NCBI RefSeq assembly: GCF_021213805.1 | Contig: NZ_JAJQJI010000006.1 | Span: forward strand, 1-64,000 | Origin: Mycobacterium sp. MYCO198283 | GTDB taxonomy: Bacteria; Actinomycetota; Actinomycetes; Mycobacteriales; Mycobacteriaceae | DNA: 64,000 bases | Direction of reading: 5' to 3' | Part shown: positions 44,594 to 53,095 of the stretch, piece by piece | Layout of the letters: each line of letters opens with the position of its first letter | How positions within the stretch are numbered: position 1 is the first letter of the stretch | The notes under the pieces: generated by a model | Told to the model about the DNA's origin: nothing | Seen by the model: the letters and a program-made list of their open reading frames with translations, nothing else | Database searches by the model: none | Made by a program: the position numbers and the translations under genes

Positions 44594-45476
44594 GGCTCAG
44601 CACCTCCGTGCGGATGGTCCGTCGCGCCGCCGTCCATGCCCGCGACACCATCTCGGCGCCCACCCGCGCGCGGTAGCCGGGAGATCCTTGCAGGTCGGCG
44701 GGAATGTCGCACAGCGCGGCGACGGTCAGCCGGCCGAGTTCCTCGCCGGTGATCTCGTCGACCGGACGGCCGACGACGGCGTCTTCGCCGGCCGTGCCGC
44801 GCAGCGGGGTCGAGCCCAGCCCGAGCAGCCCGATGCCGCAGCGGACCACCCGATCGTCGTCGTCGAGTTGCAGGGCGATCGCAGCGCCGGCGATTGCGAA
44901 ATCGCCGTGGCGGCGCGCGAACTCCTCAACGGCGAAGCCGCAGCGGCCGCGCCACACCGGGAACCGGACGGCGGTCAGGATCTCGTCGGAGGCCAGCGAC
45001 GTCTCCCACAGCCCGGTGAAGAAATCGCCCGCCGCGATGCTGCGGCTGCCGCGGGCCGACACCGCCTCGATGCGGGCGTCGAGCGCCAGCGCGACGGCGG
45101 CGTACTCGGCGGCCGGATCGGCGTGCGCGATGGCACCGCCGAGGGTGCCGCGGGTGCGGATCTGGAAGTGCCCGATGTGCGGCGTCGCCATCGTCAGCAG
45201 CGGCACCGATTCGGCGACCTCGTCGTCCATGCCGACGAACGCGTGCGGGGTGGCCGCGCCGATCACGACCTCGTCGCCGACGAGCTCGATGTTGCGCAGT
45301 TCGTCGACGCGGGAGATGTCGACGAGGTGCGCGAAGTGCGTCAACCGCATGGCGAGCATCGGCACCAGGCTCTGGCCGCCGGCCAGCAGCTTGCCGTCGT
45401 CGCCGAACTCGGCCAAGAGCGCGACCGCGTCGCCGACGGTGGCGGCCCGGTGGTAGGCGAACGGCGCGGCCTTCAC
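44586..45476 (-). CDS. Molybdenum hydroxylase, FAD subunit (CoxM-like)
   Basis: A 296-residue FAD-binding subunit. Motifs AGGQSLVPMLAMR (residues 32 on) and TRGTLGGAIAHADPAAEY are the two FAD-contact regions of CoxM/XdhB proteins. It transfers electrons from the iron-sulfur clusters to the final acceptor. GTG 45476 overlaps the CoxG-like stop (GTGA). Confidence 0.93.
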   Translation of the reverse strand: MKAAPFAYHRAATVGDAVALLAEFGDDGKLLAGGQSLVPMLAMRLTHFAHLVDISRVDELRNIELVGDEVVIGAATPHAFVGMDDEVAESVPLLTMATPHIGHFQIRTRGTLGGAIAHADPAAEYAAVALALDARIEAVSARGSRSIAAGDFFTGLWETSLASDEILTAVRFPVWRGRCGFAVEEFARRHGDFAIAGAAIALQLDDDDRVVRCGIGLLGLGSTPLRGTAGEDAVVGRPVDEITGEELGRLTVAALCDIPADLQGSPGYRARVGAEMVSRAWTAARRTIRTEVLSHA

Positions 45477-46186
45477 GGCCGGAACCGATCGGCCGACGTC
45501 AACGCCCGGATCAGGGCGGACTGCAGGTCGTCGGCGAGTTCGGCGGCCGGATGCGCCCGGCGCCGGCGGCCCACCACGAAGCCGGCCGCCGCGCCCGCGG
45601 CGACCGCGGCGATCACCGGCGCGAACCGCTTGGCCATCGGTACCGCGACGACCTTGAGGAGGTCGACGGAATCGGCGCCGCTCGGTGCGGCAGCCGCCAC
45701 CGCCGCTTCGGCGGTCGGCGCTTGCGTCACGCCAGGGGCGTCCCCGGCCCGCAGCTGCGCCTCCAAGGTGCGCGCGAACTGGCCGATGAGGTTGGTCGCG
45801 ACATCGGCGAGCACGCCGCGACCGAACTGCGCGGCCTTGCCGGAGATGGTGAGGTCGGTGGTGATCACGACGCTCGTCGCGTCGCCCTCGTCCTTGAGCT
45901 GGGCGGTGACCACCGCGGCGGCGTTGCCGTTACCGCGGGTCTCTTTGCCGTTGGCGCGCAACACCATTCGCTGCGCGCCGGCGTCCTTTTCCTGGAACGC
46001 CGCTTCGCCCTGGTAGGACACCGTGATGGGCCCGACCTTCACCTTGACCGCGCCGGTGAACCGGTCACCGTCCACCGACAGCAGCGTCGCGCCCGGCAGG
46101 CACGGTGCCACCTTCTCGACGTCGGTGAGGAACTCCCACGTCTTGGCCGCGGGAACCGCGACCCGGAATTCGTTGTTGAGCTCCAC
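45473..46186 (-). CDS. CoxG-like SRPBCC protein with membrane anchor
   Basis: A 237-residue protein. Residues 1-150 are a CoxG/START-type fold (FLTDVEKVAPCLPGA, ITVSYQGEAAFQEKD). After an Ala/Pro linker, a hydrophobic helix (about 182-202) ends in RRRR, which should anchor it in the membrane facing the cytoplasm. CoxG in carboxidotrophs recruits CO dehydrogenase to the membrane and, in M. smegmatis, helps pass electrons to quinone. The same job is likely for this operon's hydroxylase. GTG 46186 lies 1 base after the large-subunit stop. Confidence 0.9.
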   Translation of the reverse strand: MELNNEFRVAVPAAKTWEFLTDVEKVAPCLPGATLLSVDGDRFTGAVKVKVGPITVSYQGEAAFQEKDAGAQRMVLRANGKETRGNGNAAAVVTAQLKDEGDATSVVITTDLTISGKAAQFGRGVLADVATNLIGQFARTLEAQLRAGDAPGVTQAPTAEAAVAAAAPSGADSVDLLKVVAVPMAKRFAPVIAAVAAGAAAGFVVGRRRRAHPAAELADDLQSALIRALTSADRFRP

Positions 46187-46187
46187 G

Positions 46188-48536
46188 TCAGGAGTCCTTT
46201 CGTGCGTTCTCGATCAGTTCGACGATGGTGGCAGGGGAGGCGGGCAGCTGGGTGACGGTGACGCCGAGCGGCGCGAGCGCGTCGTTGATCGCGTTGATCA
46301 CCGCTGGGGTGGAACCGATGGCGCCGCCTTCGCCCACGCCCTTGTAGCCGCCGATTCCGGGCCCGGGGATCTCGACGTGGCCGTATTCGATGACCGGCAC
46401 CTCCGTGGCGGTCGGCAGCAGATAGTCGACGAACGTGGAGGACAGCGGGTTGCCGTCGTCGTCGTAGGCCAGCGTCTCCAGCAGCGCGCCGCCGATGCCC
46501 TGCACCGTGCCGCCGGCGATCTGCCCCTCGACGACGTTCGGGTTGATCATCGCGCCGACGTCCTCGCTGACGATGTAGCGGGTGAGCGTCACCTGCCCGG
46601 TGACCGGGTCCACCTCGCAGGTGCAGGCGTGCGTGGCGTTGGCCCAGTGGATCATCGCCTGCGAGGTGAAGCGGGTGGTGGCTTCCAGGCTCGCCGACAT
46701 GCCCGGCGGCAGTTGCTGCGGCTCGTAGTAGGCGCGGTAGGCCAGCTCGGCGAACGTCACGGCCTTGTCCGGATCGTCGCGCACGCTCGCGCGCGACCCG
46801 CCGAGCTCGATCTCGCCCGGTTCGACCCCGAGCTGGTGCGCGGCCATCGCGACGATCCGCTCGCGCAGCATGGTGCCCGCCTCGTTGACGGCGCCGGCGG
46901 TCATGGGTCCGCTGCGGCTGCCCTGGGTGCCGGCGCCGTACGGCGTCACCGCGGTGTCGCCCTGGATGGTGGCGACGTCGGCGATGTCGGCGCCGAGCGC
47001 GTCGGCGGTGAGCTGGACGACCGTGGTCTCCAGGCTGTTGCCGGTGGAGCCGCCGTTGACGTAGACGTTGATCTTGCCGGTCGACTCCATCCGGATGGTG
47101 CAGCCCTCGGTGGCGAGGTGGCCGGTGGCCGCGGCGGTGGGCTCGATGTAGGCGGAGAATCCGAGGCCGAGGTATCGACCCTGCGCAAGCGCCTCGGCCT
47201 GCTCCTTGCGGAAGCCTTCGTGGTCGAGGATCTTGACGGCCTGCTCGAAGGTGTCCGCCGGGGCGACGTGGTCGTACGGCATGCCGTTGGGGTTGAAGTA
47301 CGGCATCTCGTCGCCGCGCAGGATGTTGCGGCGCCGCAGTTCAACGGGGTCCATGTCCATGGTGCGGGCGGCGACGTCGAGCAGGATCTCGCGTGCCAGC
47401 GTCTCGTACTGCCACGGCCCGCGGTAGGCGTGCAGTCCGCTGGTGTTGGAGAACACCGTCTTGTAGTTGAAGCTGGCCTTCGGCACGCGGTACGGGCCGG
47501 GGAAGAACATGCCGATCGCCGCCGTGGTGAGCACCGGATACGGCGTGGGGTAGGAGCCGACGTCCTGCGCGAAGTCGATGTCGACCGCCAGCAGTTTCCC
47601 GTCGGCGTCGAACGCCATCCGGCCCCGGCCGTCGACGTGGCGAGCCTGACCCGCCGCCATGAGGTTCTCCCGGCGGTCCTCGATCCACTTCAGCGCGCCG
47701 GCCGTCTTCCGGGCGGCGAGCAGGATGCACATGTCCTCGCGCATCGGCACCACCTTCTGGCCGAACCCGCCGCCGGTGTCGCGCATGATGACGCGGACGT
47801 GCTGGGCCGGGATGCCGAGCAGGCGGGCGGCGAAGGCGCGCAGCTCGTGCGGGGTCTGGGTCGACGCCCAGACCGTCAGTTCGCCGGTGGTGGGCGACCA
47901 CTCGGCGACCATCCCCCGGGTCTCGATCGGCACGGGGGCGTAGATCTGCTGGTAGATGCGTTCGTCGATCACGTAGGCGGCGGTGGCGAACAGCTCCTCG
48001 TCCGGCGGCGCACCGGCCATGCCGCCCGCGACGTTGTCGGGATAGGCCTCGTGCACCACGGGCACACCGGCCTCGGCGCCGCCCACCGCCTTGCGGAAGT
48101 CGGCGATCGCCGGCAATGGCTCGTAGTCCACGTCGACCAGGTCGACGGCGTCCTCGGCGATGTATCGGCTCTCCGCGATCACCAGCGCCACCGGGTCGCC
48201 CACGAACTTCGCCTCGCCCTCGGCGAGCGGCGGGCGCGGGGTGTCCGGGACGTCCTTGCCCGCCACGGCGTGCCAGGCCTCGCGGACCTCCGGGTTGAGG
48301 TCGGCGGCGGTGTAGACCGCGCGGACGCCGGGGAGCGCCAGCGCCGCCGACGCGTCGATGCGGGTGATGGTGGCCCGCGCGAACGGGCTGCGGACGAAGC
48401 AGGCGTGCAGCATTCCCGGCCGGCTCACATCGTCGACGAAGGTGCCCCGGCCGGTGAGCAACCGGGTGTCCTCCACCCGCGGCACCCGCGCTCCCGCGTA
48501 CCTGGTGGCGACGGTGTCCTGCGGTGGTGCGGCCAC
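46188..48536 (-). CDS. Molybdenum hydroxylase, molybdopterin-binding large subunit (CoxL/XdhA-like), substrate unknown
   Basis: A 782-residue catalytic subunit of the xanthine oxidase family. Family marks are GRGTFVDDV, RDTGGGFGQK, HVDGRGRMAFDADG, the molybdopterin contacts TQGSRSG, and the catalytic Glu E736 in GVGEGGAIGS. The active-site loop is AYRGPW (370-375). True CO dehydrogenases have AYxCSFR and form II proteins AYRGAGR, so neither label fits; it is an aerobic hydroxylase of an unknown heterocycle or aldehyde. GTG 48536 is chosen because AAGGGAG lies 8 bases upstream. First gene of the order large, CoxG, FAD, FeS. Confidence 0.9.
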   Translation of the reverse strand: MAAPPQDTVATRYAGARVPRVEDTRLLTGRGTFVDDVSRPGMLHACFVRSPFARATITRIDASAALALPGVRAVYTAADLNPEVREAWHAVAGKDVPDTPRPPLAEGEAKFVGDPVALVIAESRYIAEDAVDLVDVDYEPLPAIADFRKAVGGAEAGVPVVHEAYPDNVAGGMAGAPPDEELFATAAYVIDERIYQQIYAPVPIETRGMVAEWSPTTGELTVWASTQTPHELRAFAARLLGIPAQHVRVIMRDTGGGFGQKVVPMREDMCILLAARKTAGALKWIEDRRENLMAAGQARHVDGRGRMAFDADGKLLAVDIDFAQDVGSYPTPYPVLTTAAIGMFFPGPYRVPKASFNYKTVFSNTSGLHAYRGPWQYETLAREILLDVAARTMDMDPVELRRRNILRGDEMPYFNPNGMPYDHVAPADTFEQAVKILDHEGFRKEQAEALAQGRYLGLGFSAYIEPTAAATGHLATEGCTIRMESTGKINVYVNGGSTGNSLETTVVQLTADALGADIADVATIQGDTAVTPYGAGTQGSRSGPMTAGAVNEAGTMLRERIVAMAAHQLGVEPGEIELGGSRASVRDDPDKAVTFAELAYRAYYEPQQLPPGMSASLEATTRFTSQAMIHWANATHACTCEVDPVTGQVTLTRYIVSEDVGAMINPNVVEGQIAGGTVQGIGGALLETLAYDDDGNPLSSTFVDYLLPTATEVPVIEYGHVEIPGPGIGGYKGVGEGGAIGSTPAVINAINDALAPLGVTVTQLPASPATIVELIENARKDS

Positions 48537-48682
48537 GTCGATCACTCCCTTTCGGCCGACGGCACTGATGCGCGTAAGCGGTCGGCGCCGCGGCGCGGCA
48601 TGCAACGGATAGAGCGTCGTTATCCTACGCGGTAATCGCTGTGCTCCACGGCGAGAGTGCCGTTTCCGGCGGGTTTGGCTGG

Positions 48683-49804
48683 TCAGCCGTCGTGGTGGAT
48701 GCGGCCGTCGGTCTCGGTGAGCGGGCGGCCGCCCCCGCCCCAGCGGTGCGCGATGATCTCGGCGGCGATCGACACCGCCGTCTCCTCCGGTGTCCGGGCA
48801 CCCAGGTCGAGGCCGATCGGGCTGCACAACCGCGTGAGCTCGGCGTCGGTCACCCCCGCCGCGCGCAGCCGCGCCAGCCGCTCGTCGTGCGTGCGCCGCG
48901 ACCCCATGGCACCGACGTAGCCGACCGCCGGCAGGCGCAGCGCCACTTCGAGCAGCGGCACGTCGAACTTCGGGTCGTGGGTCAGCACACAGACCACGGT
49001 GCGACCGTCGATCGCCTGGCTCCCGGCCTGTTCCGCGAGGTACTCGTGCGGCCACCGCACCACCACCTCGTCGGCGCCGGGGAATCGCGCGGCGGTGGCG
49101 AACACCGGCCGGGCGTCGCAGACCGTCACGCGGTAGCCGAGGAAGGCCCCCTGCCGTGCCAGTGCTGCGGCGAAGTCGATCGCCCCGAAGACCAGCATGC
49201 GAGCGGGGGGCGCGTAGGAGGCGACGAACACCTCCATGCCGTGGCCCTGACGTTCGCCGTCGGGGCCGTAGGTGAGCACGCCCGTGCGACCGGCCACCAG
49301 CAGCCCGCGGGCGTCGTCGGTGACGGCGGCGTCGGCGCGCTCGCTGCCCAGCGAGCCGTCGGCGGCTGCCGGCGTGACGACCAGCCGGCGGCCGATCCGG
49401 GCCGCGTCGGGATGGCCGATGACGGTGGCGACGGCGACCGGGCGGTGCGCGGCGACCTCCTCGGCGACCCGGGCGAGCTGCGGGAACGACCGCCGCGACA
49501 CCGGCTCGGCGAACACGTCCAGGACGCCGCCGCAGGTCAGTCCGACCGCGAAGGCGTCGTCATCGGAGTAGCCGAAGCGCTGCAGCGCCGGCCGGCCCGC
49601 CGCCACGACCTCGGACGCCAGCTCGTAGACGGCGCCCTCGACGCAGCCGCCCGACACCGAGCCGGTCACGGCGCCATCGGGATGCACGACCATCGCGGCG
49701 CCGGGCGGGCGGGGCGCCGACCCGCTGATACGCACCACGGTGGCGACGCCGGCCGTGCCGCCGGCGCGCCAGGTGGCTGTCAGCTCCGCCAGAACCTCCC
49801 GCAT
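48683..49804 (-). CDS. XdhC/CoxI-family molybdenum hydroxylase maturation factor
   Basis: A 373-residue protein with both XdhC domains. The N-terminal part has GTAGVATVVRISGSAPRPPGAAMVV and GSVSGGCVEGAVYE. The C-terminal Rossmann part has LVFGAIDFAAALARQGAFLGYRVTVCDARP and PAVGYVGAMGSRRTH. These proteins bind molybdopterin and promote sulfuration and insertion of the cofactor. It lies 146 bp upstream of the large subunit on the same strand and presumably serves it. Confidence 0.92.
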   Translation of the reverse strand: MREVLAELTATWRAGGTAGVATVVRISGSAPRPPGAAMVVHPDGAVTGSVSGGCVEGAVYELASEVVAAGRPALQRFGYSDDDAFAVGLTCGGVLDVFAEPVSRRSFPQLARVAEEVAAHRPVAVATVIGHPDAARIGRRLVVTPAAADGSLGSERADAAVTDDARGLLVAGRTGVLTYGPDGERQGHGMEVFVASYAPPARMLVFGAIDFAAALARQGAFLGYRVTVCDARPVFATAARFPGADEVVVRWPHEYLAEQAGSQAIDGRTVVCVLTHDPKFDVPLLEVALRLPAVGYVGAMGSRRTHDERLARLRAAGVTDAELTRLCSPIGLDLGARTPEETAVSIAAEIIAHRWGGGGRPLTETDGRIHHDG

Positions 49805-49932
49805 CGATGCGAGTCTAGGCAGTCGCTCAGCATCGACCGGGGCGGACGGATTATTGTTCCCTCGACCGCGGCGCCGCCGCGGACCACATCGACCCGTGGC
49901 GCCGCCGCGGGCGCCGGCAGCACAGGAGCGAC

Positions 49933-50217
49933 ATGCCCAAGGGATACGTCATCTTGACCGAGGCCATCAAAGATCCGGAGGGCATGCGGGCCTACGCCCA
50001 GGCCGCCGGGAAGGCGATGGCAGGGGCGACGGTGCTGGTGTACGACCAGCAGGCGCAGGTGCTCGAGGGCGAGTGGCACGGCGACCAGACGGTGGTGCTG
50101 GAGTTCGAATCCGTTGCGGCGGCGCGTGACTGGTACGAATCGGACGCCTACCAGGAGGCTGCGAAGCTGCGGCAGGCGGCCGCCGACTGCAACGCGGTGA
50201 TCGTCTCCGGTCTCTGA
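49933..50217 (+). CDS. DUF1330 family protein
   Basis: A 94-residue dimeric alpha-beta barrel-type protein. The DUF1330 pattern is clear: KGYVILTEAIKDPEGMRAYAQAAGKAM, then YDQQAQVLEGEW and VVLEFESVAAARDWYESDAYQEAAKLRQAA. The biochemical role of the family is unknown. GGAGCGAC provides a weak ribosome site before ATG 49933. It is divergent from xdhC across 128 bp and converges with the hexapeptide transferase. Confidence 0.88.
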   Translation: MPKGYVILTEAIKDPEGMRAYAQAAGKAMAGATVLVYDQQAQVLEGEWHGDQTVVLEFESVAAARDWYESDAYQEAAKLRQAAADCNAVIVSGL

Positions 50218-50240
50218 CCGGCCGGCCCGGGGCGGGTCAG
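50214..50240. terminator. Hairpin shared by two convergent genes
   Basis: CTGACC (50214-50219) and GGTCAG (50235-50240) are perfect arms around a GC-only 15-base loop. Each arm contains the stop codon of one of the two facing genes, so it can act as a compact bidirectional terminator. No T tract follows on either strand. Confidence 0.4.
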
Positions 50241-50968
50241 GGACGGTCGAGTGGCTTCGCCTGCCGGGCGCCGTCCGGTGACCTGCCCATCGGGCCCTCG
50301 ATGACGTGCTCGTGCATCCACTCGACGTCGCGCTCGAACCACTTGCCGGTGGTGGCGCGTCTCCACACCGCCGGGGTGCCCGCGTACAGGCCGGGCTTGA
50401 GTTCGTTCCCCTTGGGCGGAAGCATCGTCGAGCCGGCCGCAAGGAGCGACGTCTCGGGCAGGTGCGCGCCCTTGATCATCATCGCGTTGCTGGCCACCTG
50501 TGAGTGATGCCCGACGGTGATACGTCCCACCGTCTGGCGACTGTTCACGAAATCGGGCTGATGGGTCTGCAGCAAACAGCGGACCCCGCCGATGTGGGAA
50601 AACGGCCCGACGTCGATGGTGCCGGAACAGTCGAGGTAGTTGCGGCTGCCGATCTTCGACCACGTGCGCATCACCAGGGTGCCGGCCTGCGGGTCCAGGG
50701 TCTGGTACACCGGGTGCGCGGACGTCCAGTTCCAGGAACCGGCCGCGGCGCCGTGTTCGAAGACGACCAGGCTGAGCCCGCGGAAGACGTTCAACAGCCC
50801 GATGTGCACCTCGTCGGCGATCTCGAAGCGGCCGACTTTCCACACCACGGTGGGGAAGATGACCGCCGACGGCGCCACCTGGTGGCCGAACAACCGCAGC
50901 AGCCGGTTCTTCGCTCCGGACGGCGGCAGCAACCAGCAAACCGCCTGAAACAATGCGGACAGAGTCAT
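50237..50968 (-). CDS. Left-handed beta-helix (hexapeptide) acyltransferase-like protein
   Basis: A 243-residue protein with irregular hexapeptide repeats (for example IADEVHIGLLNVFRGLS, TWSKIGSRNYLDCSGTIDVGPFSHIGG, RITVGHHSQVASNAMMIKGAHLP), the pattern of a left-handed beta helix. The end GLYAGTPAVWRRATTGKWF is typical of the last coil of sugar O-acetyltransferases. The acceptor is unknown; a cell-envelope sugar is plausible. There is no signal peptide. Confidence 0.82.
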   Translation of the reverse strand: MTLSALFQAVCWLLPPSGAKNRLLRLFGHQVAPSAVIFPTVVWKVGRFEIADEVHIGLLNVFRGLSLVVFEHGAAAGSWNWTSAHPVYQTLDPQAGTLVMRTWSKIGSRNYLDCSGTIDVGPFSHIGGVRCLLQTHQPDFVNSRQTVGRITVGHHSQVASNAMMIKGAHLPETSLLAAGSTMLPPKGNELKPGLYAGTPAVWRRATTGKWFERDVEWMHEHVIEGPMGRSPDGARQAKPLDRP

Positions 50969-51100
50969 CGCGGCGCATCCACCCCCTCCAGCAGCGGTGG
51001 CGACGACCCCTTCGCCACCGACAGCGAGGCTACCCGAGCCGTTTGCCGCGCACCCCGGCGACGGCAGCTCGATCGGGCCGCGCGGCAGCCGCCCGAACCG

Positions 51101-51640
51101 CTAGCCGGCTTTGAGGCCGACGGCGTGGCGCAACTGGGCGAGGAACTGATCGTCGTCGTCGCTGCGAACGACGTAGTGCGACACCGCCACCCGGATCGCG
51201 GTCGCCGCCTTGAGCGCCGCGTTGGGCCCGGTCAGCAGCCGCTGCAGCCGGGCTCGCATCGCCGGGAGCACCTGGGCGAGTTGCGCGACGGTGACCTCCG
51301 GCTCGATGTCGACGATGCGCACCCCGGAGTACGACTGCTGGTACTCGACGATGAATCGCAATGCGGCATCCAGCTTTTCGGTGCCACGCAGGCCGGCGGT
51401 CGCCTTACCGATGCCATCGTCGAACGCCCGGCGTTCGTACTCGCCGAACGCCTCGAGCAGCTGCTCCTTGGAGGCGAACCACCGGTAGAGCGTCGGGCGT
51501 GACACCCCGGCCTGCAGCGCCACCTCCGAGAGGCTGAGCTTGGTCAGCCCGCTGCGGCCGAGCACTTCGGCCGTCGCGACGAGGATCCGGTGGCGGGTCG
51601 ACGAGTCGTCGGTCGCCGCCGCCGACGATGGTCCAGTCAC
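51101..51640 (-). CDS. TetR-family transcriptional regulator
   Basis: A 179-residue repressor. The N-terminal helix-turn-helix is RILVATAEVLGRSGLTKLSLSEVALQAGVSRPTLYRWFASKEQLLEAFGEYE. The ligand-binding C-terminus is all helical. It is divergent from the acyl-CoA dehydrogenase at 51788 across 147 bp, the usual arrangement for a local fatty-acid regulator. The ligand is probably an acyl-CoA (inference). The 132-bp gap between its stop and the hexapeptide gene shows nothing I can name. Confidence 0.92.
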   Translation of the reverse strand: MTGPSSAAATDDSSTRHRILVATAEVLGRSGLTKLSLSEVALQAGVSRPTLYRWFASKEQLLEAFGEYERRAFDDGIGKATAGLRGTEKLDAALRFIVEYQQSYSGVRIVDIEPEVTVAQLAQVLPAMRARLQRLLTGPNAALKAATAIRVAVSHYVVRSDDDDQFLAQLRHAVGLKAG

Positions 51641-51735
51641 CCGACCAGCCTTACAGATCGCCGACGCAGTGTCATCAGCGCGGTCGCCGGTGCTTCGCGT
51701 TGCCTGGCTAACGGGATGTCGAACAACGCGCGAGG

Positions 51736-51752
51736 TTTACACTCTGAACCGT
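51736..51752 (+). promoter_or_regulatory. Possible promoter -10 with flanking short dyad in the TetR/dehydrogenase intergenic region
   Basis: TACACT (51738-51743) fits a -10. It is enclosed by GGTT and AACC, 4-bp arms separated by 9 bases. The dyad is short, so this is a weak operator candidate. The likely start codon is 45 bases downstream with GAAGGGA before it. Confidence 0.3.
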
Positions 51753-51787
51753 CGATGTCACGCCCTGCGACGAAGGGATGCGGTGCC

Positions 51788-53095
51788 GTGGACTTCTCTC
51801 GCGTCGCACTGACCGACGACGACCAGCGCTTCCGGCAGGAGCTGCGCGACTTCCTCGCCCGCCACGTCACCGACGACGTGCGGCGCCGCGACCGTCTCAC
51901 CGGCGACAACTTCGACGAGGGTCTCCATGTCGCGATGGGTGACGCCGGCTACCTGCGCGGCGACTGGACACCGGCCGGCGCGGGCGGCTTCAGCGCGGTG
52001 CGCCGACGCATCCTCGACCTCGAGCTCGGCCGGGCGCATGCGCCGTGGTTTCACTGGCCGACGACGGCGATGGTCGCCACGAGCGTCGCCCGGTTCGGTT
52101 CTCCGGACCTGCGCGAGGACGTGCTGCCCGGCGTGCTGCGCGGCGAGACCCGGATGTGCCTCGGCTTCACCGAACCCGACGGCGGATCCGACGTCGCCAC
52201 CTGCAAGACCCGCGCGGTCCGCGACGGCGACGACTGGCTCATCAACGGCGCGAAGATGTTCACCTCGAACGCCCACCACAGCCGGTACGTCTTCCTGCTG
52301 ACCAACACCGACCCCGCCGCGCCCAAGCATCGCAACCTGACGATGTTCCTGGTGCCGCTCGACAGCCCGGGCATCGAGATCCAGGGCCTCCGGACCGTCG
52401 ACGGCGACCGGACCAACATCGTGTACTACACCGACGTCCGGGTTCCCGACCGCTACCGGCTCGGCGAGGTCAACGGCGGCTGGACGGTGCTGCGCGGCGC
52501 CCTCAACGCCGAACACGGCGTCGTCGAGCGGGATGCGCAGGGCCTGCAGCGGCTCGCGACCATGACCGAGCAGGTGCAGCTGTTGGCGGAGGCGCTGGAC
52601 ACCGCCGCGGGCATCCTCGGCACCCCGGCGGGCGACGGTCACCGCCGCGTCGACGACGGCTCGGTGGCCTATCGGCTGGGCCGCGCCGTCGCACGGACCG
52701 AGGCGGCGCTGTCCACCGCGGGCATGTTCGGTCGGGTGGCGATCGCGACGACCATGCGGGAGGTGGCGCCTGAGCTCATGAACCTGTTGGGCGCCGCGGC
52801 GGCCCTGCCGACCGACACCGCGGGTGCGGTCGACGACGGCGCCGCCGAGTACGTGTTCCGGCTGGCGGTGCCGACCGGCATCTACGGCGGCACCCTGGAG
52901 GTGTTCCGCAACATGATCGCCGAGCACGTCCTCGGGCTGGGTCGCCCCGCGTACGCCGCCCCGACCACCCGTCAGGCGTCGCAGCCGCAGGCCGCCGGAT
53001 CCGCCGACGGCAGCTCGGCGAGCACGTCGACCCGGGTGGCGTCGAAGCTGAGCAGGCCCTTGATCGGCAGTGATTCCGGCAGCGGATCGTCGTAG
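51788..53095 (+). CDS. Acyl-CoA dehydrogenase family protein lacking the canonical catalytic Glu
   Basis: A 435-residue FadE-like protein. FAD-site signatures are LGFTEPDGGSDVA and WLINGAKMFTSNA. At the usual catalytic loop the sequence is IYGGTLEVFRNMIAEHVLG, with Gly where IYEGTSEIQ enzymes have Glu. This is a pattern seen in enzymes that place the base elsewhere or work as heteromers. The last 40 or so residues (after RPAYAAP) are Ser/Thr/Gln-rich and run 124 bases into the opposite-strand DUF427 gene, so the C-terminal tail looks like an unconstrained extension. GTG 51788 has GAAGGGA upstream; ATG 51755 is an alternative. Confidence 0.87.
   Translation: MDFSRVALTDDDQRFRQELRDFLARHVTDDVRRRDRLTGDNFDEGLHVAMGDAGYLRGDWTPAGAGGFSAVRRRILDLELGRAHAPWFHWPTTAMVATSVARFGSPDLREDVLPGVLRGETRMCLGFTEPDGGSDVATCKTRAVRDGDDWLINGAKMFTSNAHHSRYVFLLTNTDPAAPKHRNLTMFLVPLDSPGIEIQGLRTVDGDRTNIVYYTDVRVPDRYRLGEVNGGWTVLRGALNAEHGVVERDAQGLQRLATMTEQVQLLAEALDTAAGILGTPAGDGHRRVDDGSVAYRLGRAVARTEAALSTAGMFGRVAIATTMREVAPELMNLLGAAAALPTDTAGAVDDGAAEYVFRLAVPTGIYGGTLEVFRNMIAEHVLGLGRPAYAAPTTRQASQPQAAGSADGSSASTSTRVASKLSRPLIGSDSGSGSS

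Noticed and set aside
44111..48536. Annotation as aerobic CO dehydrogenase
   Set aside because: The large subunit lacks the AYxCSFR loop with its copper-binding Cys, so CO oxidation is not supported.
46023..48635. A forward open frame of 870 codons
   Set aside because: Antisense shadow of the molybdenum hydroxylase large subunit; no motif, and the opposite strand carries a full family match.
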